Below the pieces are notes generated by a model. The model searched no databases, was not told the DNA's origin, and worked only from the letters and a program-made list of their open reading frames with translations. Made by a program: the position numbers and the translations under genes. This document shows, one piece after another, positions 16,644-23,701 of a stretch of 64,000 nucleotides of DNA (position 1 is the first letter of the stretch; every line of letters starts with the position of its first letter). Source of the DNA: Maricaulis sp048268525 (GTDB lineage: Bacteria > Pseudomonadota > Alphaproteobacteria > Caulobacterales > Maricaulaceae); contig NZ_JBLWVH010000019.1 of NCBI RefSeq assembly GCF_048268525.1, forward strand, positions 6,892-70,891. The letters are read 5' to 3'.

Positions 16644-17510
16644 ATGACTGTGCCGTCACGTCCTGACCGGCGGCAGCAGCTTGCCGAGCTGCGCCGTCAG
16701 ATACGGGCCCTGGATATGGGCGAAACAGACCCCGTCGCATCGCCCGTCAAGCCAGCGGAGATCGCCACCCCGTGCGATGCGGCGCGGATCGGTGCCGACC
16801 CGTTGCAGCTGGCGCCCGGCCTGCACGAGATCTGCCCGGCCGGCTATCTCGACACGCCGGCGGCGCTGGCTTTCCAGGCCGGGCTGATGGCGACCCATCT
16901 GCGCCGCCGCGAGCAGGAGCGACCGGTGTTGTGGGTCCGGCGCGCCATGGGGACGGGTCAGGATTTCGGCCGTCCTTACCCGCCGGCGCTGGCGCAATGG
17001 GGGCTCGATCCGGCCCGGCTCATCCTGGTCGAAACGGGCAGCGAGACCGACACGCTGTGGACGCTGGAAGAGGGTCTGAAGACCGGGGCCGTGGTGATCG
17101 GTGAGACTGGTCCCTCGGCCCGCTATGACCTCGTCGCCACCCGCCGGCTCGACCAGGCCGCACGGCGAGCCGGGGCGCTGGCCCTGGTGTTGCGGCCGCA
17201 TGAGGGGCTTGCCCCCAGCGCCGCGCTCAGTCGCTGGCGCATCGCCGCCCGCCCGTCCCCGGCACGGGCGTGGATCGGCGCACGAGGGCTGCCGGGATTG
17301 GGAGAACCGCGGTTTCATGCCGCTCTGGAACGGGTCAGGGGCGGCCCGCCACAGGAATACGAGATCGAGTGGAAACATGCGTCGTTTCATGTCCTTGAGC
17401 CTGCCCCGCTGGCCGACCGACCGGCATCGCCAAAGCGCGATATCCAGTCCGAAACCCGGTCCGGCGTCGCCGCCGCGCTGGCCGGACAGGTCATCCGCCT
17501 CACCGGATAG
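16644..17510 (+). CDS. imuA: Mutasome accessory protein ImuA
   Basis: ImuA is the RecA-related partner of the ImuB/DnaE2 translesion system. The 288-residue protein shows the family pattern: an N-terminal basic helix (RRQQLAELRRQIRALD), then LHEICPAGYLDTPAALAFQAGLMATHL and RPVLWVRRAMGTGQDFGRPYPPALAQWGLDPARLILVE, followed by DTLWTLEEGLKTGAVVIGE. The RecA Walker A is degenerate, as is usual for ImuA. It follows a LexA box. imuB starts inside its last 134 nt, in another frame. Confidence 0.93.
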   Translation: MTVPSRPDRRQQLAELRRQIRALDMGETDPVASPVKPAEIATPCDAARIGADPLQLAPGLHEICPAGYLDTPAALAFQAGLMATHLRRREQERPVLWVRRAMGTGQDFGRPYPPALAQWGLDPARLILVETGSETDTLWTLEEGLKTGAVVIGETGPSARYDLVATRRLDQAARRAGALALVLRPHEGLAPSAALSRWRIAARPSPARAWIGARGLPGLGEPRFHAALERVRGGPPQEYEIEWKHASFHVLEPAPLADRPASPKRDIQSETRSGVAAALAGQVIRLTG

Positions 17511-19059
17511 CGCGGCCGCCAAGCCGGACCCTGACCGGACCGCCCCCTTCGCCCTGGTCCACACCACGACCGGTGGCGAGCGTCTCTATGCGCTCGATAC
17601 CGAAGCCGCCCGCCGCGGGCTTCAAGTGAATCAAGCGGTCTCCGACGCCAAGGCGCTGGAACCGGGCCTGCAACTGCGCCCGGCCGATCCGACCGGCGAT
17701 ATCCGGCGGCTGGCGGCACTGGCCCGCGGCTGTGGTCGCTGGTCACCCTGGACCGCCCCCGATCCCGGCCAGCCCGGCGAGGATGGCATCCTGCTGGAAA
17801 TCACCGGCTGCGCCCACCTGTTCGGCGGCGAGCAGAGGCTCCTCACCGAGACCCTGCAGGCGCTCGCCCGCCAGGGGCATGCCGCCCACGGTGCCATCGC
17901 GCCGACCCTCGGCCTCGCCTGGGGGCTGGCCCGCCATGCGGCACCAAACCGGGTCGACGGGATGAACATTGCCGACGACATCCCGTCCGCCCTCACCCCG
18001 CTGCCGGTCGCCGCCCTGCGCATTGGCGAGACGGCCGCCACATTGCGCCGTTTCGGGCTCAAGCGCGTCGGCGACATCATCGACATGCCAAGGGCCAGCC
18101 TGTCGCGCCGCTTCGGTCGCGCCCTGGTCGACCGGCTCGACCAGGCGAGTGGCCGGACCCGCGAAGTCCTCAATCCGCTGCAAGCGGTCACGCCCTTTCG
18201 CGCCCGCACCCGCTATGTAGACGCCCTCCTCCTGCTGGACGGGTTGAAACAGGGGGTGAAGGACACGGCCGAAGGCCTGTGCGAGGCGCTGGAAGCGGCC
18301 GGCCGCGGCGTCACCCGGCTCGACCTCCACCTCTTCCGCGTCGACGGCAAGACCCACCTTCTCACCCTGGGCACCGCCGCCCCGGCCCGCGAGGCCGGTC
18401 ATCTCGCCCGCCTGTTCAATGAGAAGCTCGACCGCGCCGAGATCGATATCGGTTTCGGCATCGAGATGATCGAGCTGACCGCCCGCGCCACCCAGCGCCT
18501 CGGCGAGCGTCAGGACGGGCTGGTTGATGATGGCCGCATCGAAGAGACCGATCTGGCCCGCCTGACCGATCGTCTCGTCGTGCGCCTGGGCGAGGACAAG
18601 GTCCGGCGCGCCGCCCGCCGGGCCAGTCACCAGCCCGACCGTGCCGCCCTCTGGCGCCCGGCCATGAATGTCACGCCCACGCCTGCCACCGCGCGCCGCA
18701 CGCCCATGCTGGCCGTCGCCGAGGCCGAGCCCCAATCCGCCCTCCTGCCGCCGCCCAATCGTCCCCTCCTCATCCTCGCCCGACCGGAACCGGCCGAAGC
18801 CGTCGCCGAGATCCCCGACGGCCCGCCGCGCAGCTTTGTCTGGCGCCGGGTCCGCCACCAGGTCGACCGTGCCGAAGGCCCCGAACGCCTCGCCCCGGAC
18901 TGGTGGCGCGAGGGCATCTGGCAGGCTGACCGACCAGCCCGCACCCGCGACTATTTCCGCGTCGAAACCCGCGAGGGCCGCCGCTTCTGGCTCTATCGCG
19001 ACGGCCTCTACGGCCTCGAAACCACCCGCCCCCAATGGTTCGTCCATGGCGCGTCATGA
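17377..19059 (+). CDS. imuB: Inactive Y-family polymerase homologue ImuB
   Basis: ImuB bridges DnaE2, the beta clamp and ImuA. Start chosen at the ATG at 17377 (560 residues), because the family begins M-RR--SL-LP-WPTDR; the frame is open upstream but there overlaps imuA. The N-terminal strand (MSLSLPRWPTDR) lacks the catalytic Asp of active Y-family enzymes, as expected. Further family marks are the palm region ITGCAHLFGGE, the thumb (LRRFGLKRVGDIIDMPRASLSRRFG), the little-finger region, and the C-terminal RDYFRVETREGRRFWLYRDG block. A DUF559 gene separates it from dnaE2, which is unusual. Confidence 0.94.
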   Translation: MRRFMSLSLPRWPTDRHRQSAISSPKPGPASPPRWPDRSSASPDSAAAKPDPDRTAPFALVHTTTGGERLYALDTEAARRGLQVNQAVSDAKALEPGLQLRPADPTGDIRRLAALARGCGRWSPWTAPDPGQPGEDGILLEITGCAHLFGGEQRLLTETLQALARQGHAAHGAIAPTLGLAWGLARHAAPNRVDGMNIADDIPSALTPLPVAALRIGETAATLRRFGLKRVGDIIDMPRASLSRRFGRALVDRLDQASGRTREVLNPLQAVTPFRARTRYVDALLLLDGLKQGVKDTAEGLCEALEAAGRGVTRLDLHLFRVDGKTHLLTLGTAAPAREAGHLARLFNEKLDRAEIDIGFGIEMIELTARATQRLGERQDGLVDDGRIEETDLARLTDRLVVRLGEDKVRRAARRASHQPDRAALWRPAMNVTPTPATARRTPMLAVAEAEPQSALLPPPNRPLLILARPEPAEAVAEIPDGPPRSFVWRRVRHQVDRAEGPERLAPDWWREGIWQADRPARTRDYFRVETREGRRFWLYRDGLYGLETTRPQWFVHGAS

Positions 19060-19115
19060 CCCTCCCCTGCAAGGCGGGGGAGGTGTCGAGCGCAGCGAGA
19101 CGGAGGGGGAGGTCA
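19060..19115. repeat. Left arm of inverted repeat around the DUF559 gene
   Basis: Contains CCCCTGCAAGGCGGGGGA (19064-19081) and GAGCGCAGCGA (19088-19098). Both recur exactly as reverse complements in the right arm at 19483-19538. The arm itself can fold (CCCCTGC..GGCGGGGG). It begins 1 bp after the imuB stop. Confidence 0.85.
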
Positions 19116-19129
19116 GACAGGAGACGAAC

Positions 19130-19546
19130 ATGCGAGAAGACCGCGAACGCGCCACCCAACAGGCCCGCCACCTGCGCCGGAACATGACGGCCAGCGAAGT
19201 CCGCCTCTGGCAGGGCCTGCGCGCCCGCCGCCTCGACGGGTTCCGCTTTCGGCGCCAGCACCCGCTGGGACGCTATATCGTCGATTTCGCCTGCCTCTCG
19301 GCGCGCCTTGTCGTGGAGGTTGATGGCCCGTCACACCAAAGCCCCGGGCAGGCGCTTTATGATGCGCAGCGGACGGACTGGCTGATCGCGCAGGGCTGGA
19401 CAGTGCTGCGTGTCGACAATAACGCCGTGTTTCAGGACTTTGATCGGGTGCTGGCGGAGATTCAGCGCGCGCTGGCTGACGCACCCCCATCGACCCGTCG
19501 CTGCGCTCCGGGCCACTTCCCCCGCCTTGCAGGGGAAGATCATTGA
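19130..19546 (+). CDS. DUF559 (Vsr-like) endonuclease-fold protein inside the SOS operon
   Basis: Start at the ATG at 19130 with a GAGACG-type site; 138 residues. The DUF559 domain shows LRRNMTASEVRLWQGLRARRLDGFRFRRQHPLG, then RYIVDFACLSARLVVEVDGPSH with the Asp and Glu-Val-Asp of the PD-(D/E)XK fold, then WLIAQGWTVLRVDNNAVFQD. Such proteins resemble Vsr mismatch endonucleases, but their substrate is unknown. The last 20 or so residues (APPSTRRCAPGHFPRLAGEDH) are encoded by the right repeat arm, so gene and repeat move as one unit. It sits between imuB and dnaE2 with no intervening terminator, and its stop overlaps the dnaE2 start. Confidence 0.88.
   Translation: MREDRERATQQARHLRRNMTASEVRLWQGLRARRLDGFRFRRQHPLGRYIVDFACLSARLVVEVDGPSHQSPGQALYDAQRTDWLIAQGWTVLRVDNNAVFQDFDRVLAEIQRALADAPPSTRRCAPGHFPRLAGEDH
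19483..19538. repeat. Right arm of inverted repeat around the DUF559 gene
   Basis: Carries TCGCTGCGCTC (19498-19508) and TCCCCCGCCTTGCAGGGG (19518-19535), the reverse complements of the two conserved blocks in the left arm. It overlaps the 3' end of the DUF559 gene and ends 5 bp before the dnaE2 start. Confidence 0.85.
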
Positions 19547-22500
19547 CGCATGCCTTTGCCGAATTGCTGACGGCCAGCAATTTCACCTTTCTGACCGGGG
19601 CCTCGCATCCCGATGAAATGGTGGCCCAGGCAAAAGCGTTGGGTCTGACCGCCATCGGGCTGGCCGACCGCAACTCCTTTGCCGGCATGGTCCGCGCCCA
19701 TCTGGCCGCGAAGGAGGCCGGCATTGCGCTGCTGGTCGGCACCCGCCTGGTCACGCGTTGCGGGCTGGAAATTGCCGCCTATCCGACCAATCTGGCGGCT
19801 TATGCCCGCCTGACCCGCCTGCTGACCGATGCCAATTTCGCGGCCACGAAAGGCGATTGCGACCTGCACGTCGAGGAGGTCGCGAACGCCTCGTCCGGAC
19901 AGGTCCTGCTGATCATCCCGCCGCGCGAGCCGGACCGGGCCTGGCAGGACCGGGTCACGGCGCTCTTGCCGACGCTGAAAGGCGAGACCCATCTCGTCCT
20001 GACACGCTGGTTTGACGGCCGCGATGGCGAACGCCTGCACCGCCTCTCCGCGCTGGCCGATGACTGGGGCCTGACCACGATTGCCAGCACCGATGCCCGC
20101 TATCACGCGCCGGGCCGCAAGCCCTTGGCCGATGTCGTCACCTGTATCCGCGAACATGTCCGCATCACCGAGGCCGGTTTTCACCTCGCCGCCAATGCCG
20201 AACGCCATCTCAAACCCGCCGCCGAGATTTATCGCCTGTTCGATGGCTATGAAGACGCCGTTGCCCGCACGGTCGCGATTGCCCGCCGCCTCACCTTCTC
20301 GCTCGACGAGCTGGTCTATAATTATCCCGACGAGGTGATCGGCGAGAATGAAACACCGAACGAGACCCTGCGCCGCCTTGCCGCCGAAGGCCTGGAAAAC
20401 CGCTATCCCGCCGGCGCGCCCGACAAGATCGCGAAAGCTGTCGCCACCGAACTCGACCTGATCGAACAGCTCGATTACCCCTCCTATTTCCTCACCGTGC
20501 AGGACGTGATCCGCTTTGCCCGTTCGCGCGGGATCCTGTGCCAGGGGCGCGGCTCGGCAGCCAATTCGGCGGTCTGTTTTGCCATCGGCATCACCGAGGT
20601 CGACCCGGACCGGATCGATCTCCTGTTCGAGCGTTTCGTCTCGGCCGAACGCGGCGAGCCGCCCGATATCGATGTCGATTTCGAGCACAATCGCCGCGAA
20701 GAGGTGATCCAGTATGTCTATGAGAAATACGGACGCCGCCGCGCCGCCATGACGGCGACGGTGAATTGCTATCGTCCGCGCGGGGCCATCCGCGAGGTCG
20801 GCAAGGTGTTCGGCCTGTCCGGCGATGTGATCTCGGCCCTGTCAAAAAGCCTGTGGGGCTGGTCCAGCGATGATTTGCAGGAGACCCGTATCCGCGACGA
20901 GCTCGGCCTCGATCCGGACAGTCCGGCCCTGGCCATGACACTGCGCTATGCCCGCGAGCTGATGGGGTTTCCACGCCATCTCGCCCAGCATCCCGGCGGT
21001 TTCGTGATGACCCGCGCCCGGCTCGACGAGATCGTGCCGCTGCACAATGCCGCCATGCCCGAACGCACCATGCTGGAATGGGACAAGGAGGATATCGACG
21101 CGCTCGGCCTGATGAAGGTCGATGTGCTGGGTCTGGGCATGCTGACCTGTGTCGCCCGCGCCTTCGACCTGCTGGCCACCCATCATGGCCGCCATCTGAC
21201 CATGGCCACCATCCCGGCCGAGGACCCGTCCGTCTATGACATGATCTGCCGGGCCGACACGGTCGGCGTCTTCCAGATCGAGAGCCGGGCCCAGATGACC
21301 ATGCTGCCGCGCCTGAGGCCGCGCAATTTCTATGATCTGGTGATCGAGGTCGCGATCGTCCGGCCCGGCCCGATCCAGGGCGATATGGTCCATCCCTATC
21401 TGCGCCGGCGGCGCGGCGAGGAAGTGGTGGAATATCCATCACAGGCGCTGAAGGACGTACTCGGCAAGACACTTGGCGTTCCCTTGTTCCAGGAGCAGGC
21501 CATGCGGATTGCCATCGTCGCCGCCGGCTTCACCCCGTCCGAGGCAGACCGGCTGCGCCGCTCCATGGCCGCCTTCCGTCGATCCGGCTCGATCCACGAA
21601 ATGGGGCAGAAGCTGATGAACGGCATGATCGCCAACGGCTATGAGCCGGACTTCGCCGAGCGTTGCTTCAAACAGCTGGAAGGGTTCGGAGAATACGGTT
21701 TCCCCGAAAGCCACGCCGCCAGTTTCGCCCTGATCGTCTGGGTCTCGTGCTGGCTCAAGCATTATTATCCCGACGTCTTCCTCACCGCCATGCTGAACAG
21801 CCAGCCGATGGGGTTTTATGCGCCCGCCCAACTGGTCCGCGACGCCCGCGAGCACGATGTCGAGGTGCGCCCGCCCGACATCAATCATTCCGACTGGGAT
21901 GCGACGCTGGAGGAGACCGACATTCCCCGCCGCGACGGCAAGGGCATGCGCTTTGCCGTGCGGCTGGGCCTGCGCCAGATCAAGGGCATGAAGGAGCCCG
22001 CCGCCGCCCGCCTGGTCGCCGCCCGCCAGGCCGAAGGGCCTTTTGAAAGCCTGGCCGATCTCGCCCGCCGGGCCCGGCTGGACAAGGGCTCGCTGGACCG
22101 GTTGGCCAATGCTGATGCCGCCGGGTCGCTGGCCATGGACCGGCGCAAGGCGAGCTGGACCGCCCTCGCAGAAGCCGGCAAGCCACTCCCCCTCTTCCAG
22201 CATGCCGACAGCTGGGGCGCCGAACATCCCGTCGCCTTGCCCGAGCTGACCGGTGGCGAACAGGTCGCGCAGGATTACGCCACCCTGCGCCTCTCCCTGA
22301 AGGCACACCCACTGAGCTTCTTCCGCGGCGAACTGACCGAGACCGGCCATGCGACCTGCGCAGCCCTCAGTGAGATGCGCGACGGCCGCTGGGTCACCCT
22401 GGCCGGGTTGGTCCTGGTGCGGCAACGCCCTGGCTCGGCCTCGGGCGTCATCTTCGCGACGCTCGAGGACGAGACCGGCATTGCCAATGTGATCGTCTGG

Positions 22501-22791
22501 CCCAGCTGTTTCGAACGCCATCGCCGCCTGGTGATGTCATCCAAGCTGATGGGTGTAACCGGGCGGGTGCAGAAGGAGGGCCGCGTCATCCATGTCGTCG
22601 CCAACCGACTGGTCGACCACTCCTGGCGCCTTGCCGCGCTCGCTGACGGCGCCGAATTCGCCGAAGCCGTCGCCCACGCCGACGAAATCGCCCGCCCCAA
22701 TGCCGACCCCAGAACCGTCGCCCTCTACCGCCGCGTCATGCAGGGCGAACGGCTGGAGGACATCTTGCCGAAAAGCCGGGATTTTCATTGA
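19543..22791 (+). CDS. dnaE2: Error-prone DNA polymerase DnaE2
   Basis: DnaE2 (ImuC) is the C-family polymerase of the SOS mutasome. The 1082-residue length is typical. It has an N-terminal PHP domain (FAELLTASNFTFLTGASHPDEMV) with altered metal residues, the polymerase core (LCQGRGSAANSAVCFAIGIT; PPDIDVDFEH with catalytic Asp), FPRHLAQHPGGFVMT, helix-hairpin-helix (RQIKGMKEPAAARLV) and an OB domain (VTLAGLVLVRQRPGSASGVIFATLEDETG). It ends in the conserved SRDFH. The only suitable start is a TTG at 19543 that overlaps the DUF559 stop (TTGA), so its initiation now depends on translation of the inserted gene. Confidence 0.95.
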   Translation: MTHAFAELLTASNFTFLTGASHPDEMVAQAKALGLTAIGLADRNSFAGMVRAHLAAKEAGIALLVGTRLVTRCGLEIAAYPTNLAAYARLTRLLTDANFAATKGDCDLHVEEVANASSGQVLLIIPPREPDRAWQDRVTALLPTLKGETHLVLTRWFDGRDGERLHRLSALADDWGLTTIASTDARYHAPGRKPLADVVTCIREHVRITEAGFHLAANAERHLKPAAEIYRLFDGYEDAVARTVAIARRLTFSLDELVYNYPDEVIGENETPNETLRRLAAEGLENRYPAGAPDKIAKAVATELDLIEQLDYPSYFLTVQDVIRFARSRGILCQGRGSAANSAVCFAIGITEVDPDRIDLLFERFVSAERGEPPDIDVDFEHNRREEVIQYVYEKYGRRRAAMTATVNCYRPRGAIREVGKVFGLSGDVISALSKSLWGWSSDDLQETRIRDELGLDPDSPALAMTLRYARELMGFPRHLAQHPGGFVMTRARLDEIVPLHNAAMPERTMLEWDKEDIDALGLMKVDVLGLGMLTCVARAFDLLATHHGRHLTMATIPAEDPSVYDMICRADTVGVFQIESRAQMTMLPRLRPRNFYDLVIEVAIVRPGPIQGDMVHPYLRRRRGEEVVEYPSQALKDVLGKTLGVPLFQEQAMRIAIVAAGFTPSEADRLRRSMAAFRRSGSIHEMGQKLMNGMIANGYEPDFAERCFKQLEGFGEYGFPESHAASFALIVWVSCWLKHYYPDVFLTAMLNSQPMGFYAPAQLVRDAREHDVEVRPPDINHSDWDATLEETDIPRRDGKGMRFAVRLGLRQIKGMKEPAAARLVAARQAEGPFESLADLARRARLDKGSLDRLANADAAGSLAMDRRKASWTALAEAGKPLPLFQHADSWGAEHPVALPELTGGEQVAQDYATLRLSLKAHPLSFFRGELTETGHATCAALSEMRDGRWVTLAGLVLVRQRPGSASGVIFATLEDETGIANVIVWPSCFERHRRLVMSSKLMGVTGRVQKEGRVIHVVANRLVDHSWRLAALADGAEFAEAVAHADEIARPNADPRTVALYRRVMQGERLEDILPKSRDFH

Positions 22792-22846
22792 GGGAAGCGA
22801 CCGGATCAGCCAAAACCCACCCAAGCGAAACACACAGGAGCGACGC

Positions 22847-23326
22847 ATGACACAGGCAAGCAAAGCTCGAGAGGGACAGGATCATGAGGGCGGCTGTCGC
22901 TGCGGCCAGTTGCGCTTCCGGATGACCACGCCGGCCCTCTTCACCGCCGCCTGTCATTGCCGCGGCTGCCAACGCATGAGCGGCGGCCCCTATTCGCTGA
23001 CCGTGGCCGTCGCCGCGGATCGCTTTGAGGTCACCGAAGGCGAAACTGTGATCGGCGGCCTTCACGGCGCAGACATTGCCCATTTTCACTGCCCGCACTG
23101 CCTGAGCTGGGTCTTCACTCGCCCCACCGGCATGGATTTCGTCAATATCCGCACCCCCATGCTGGATGACCCGTCCGGCTTTACGCCCTTCCTGGAAACC
23201 TGCACCAAGGACCGTCTCGAAGGCGTCACGACCACCGCCCCGCACAGCTATGAGGCTTTCCCGCCAATGGAGGAATTCGGTGACCTGCTGGCGACGTACG
23301 CGGCCGGGCCGGGAAGAACTGGGTAG
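22847..23326 (+). CDS. GFA/CENP-V family zinc protein
   Basis: Start at the ATG at 22847 with AGGAG; 159 residues. The glutathione-dependent formaldehyde-activating (Gfa/CENP-V) fold is shown by its cysteine pairs: GGCRCGQLRF, CHCRGCQRMSGG and FHCPHCLSWVF, which bind structural and catalytic zinc. Family members bind glutathione adducts, but most are uncharacterised and true formaldehyde activation is rarely shown. It follows dnaE2 by 55 bp and is followed by a decayed duplicate of the dnaE2 3' end, so it may have arrived by a rearrangement at this point. Confidence 0.9.
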   Translation: MTQASKAREGQDHEGGCRCGQLRFRMTTPALFTAACHCRGCQRMSGGPYSLTVAVAADRFEVTEGETVIGGLHGADIAHFHCPHCLSWVFTRPTGMDFVNIRTPMLDDPSGFTPFLETCTKDRLEGVTTTAPHSYEAFPPMEEFGDLLATYAAGPGRTG

Positions 23327-23360
23327 AAGGTCGAGGCGCAAAACAGGCGCTTCCCCACAC

Positions 23361-23460
23361 GCCCCGATGCCGACCCAAGCCCCGTCATCCCCTGTCCCCG
23401 CATCATGCAGGGCGGGCCGCAGCCGGACATCCGTCCGAAGCGCCGGGGTTTTCATTGCGG
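23361..23460 (+). pseudogene. Decayed duplicate of the dnaE2 3' end
   Basis: This stretch is similar to 22694-22799, the end of dnaE2. In the dnaE2 frame it reads ADPSPV, then RIMQGGPQPDIRPKRRGFH, against ADPRTV, then RVMQGERLEDILPKSRDFH. The stop codon TGA has become TGC. Only the last 30 or so codons are recognisable, so this is a relic, either of a tandem duplication or of a second dnaE2 copy. Confidence 0.6.
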
Positions 23461-23490
23461 GCGGTCCAATCCGGGCGCAACCGCGCGCAG

Positions 23491-23628
23491 TCATCCATTG
23501 ATCGCTTGTCAGCCAGCAAGCCGCATCCGGTTTTCCAGCTCAAGGGTGAAACCGCGCAGCGGCCGCTTTGCGGCCCTTGACCTGGAAAACCGGATACGGC
23601 GACATCTCGGCAAGCGATGAATGGTGGA
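23491..23628. repeat. Long imperfect palindrome (about 138 nt)
   Basis: Central arms TCCGGTTTTCCAG (23526-23538) and CTGGAAAACCGGA (23582-23594) pair perfectly and continue with CAAGGG/CCCTTG. Outer arms ATCGCTTG (23501-23508) and CAAGCGAT (23611-23618) pair again, and flanking bases match further. The core holds GCGGCCGC. It has no open frame. It could be a miniature inverted-repeat element or a structured RNA at the end of two convergent units. With the relic at 23361-23460 it accounts for the 375-bp gap between the GFA gene and the secreted-protein gene. Confidence 0.65.
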
Positions 23629-23701
23629 GTGAGCGCCGGGTCGCGCCTTCAACCAAGATCGAAACCCTTCTTGTGCCGCAGAAATCGAGCACCCGTCCTG
23701 A

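Noticed and set aside
17101..17376. Upstream extension of imuB within imuA
   Set aside because: ImuB proteins start at the M-RR--SLSLP segment; the extension is low-complexity shadow sequence of imuA.
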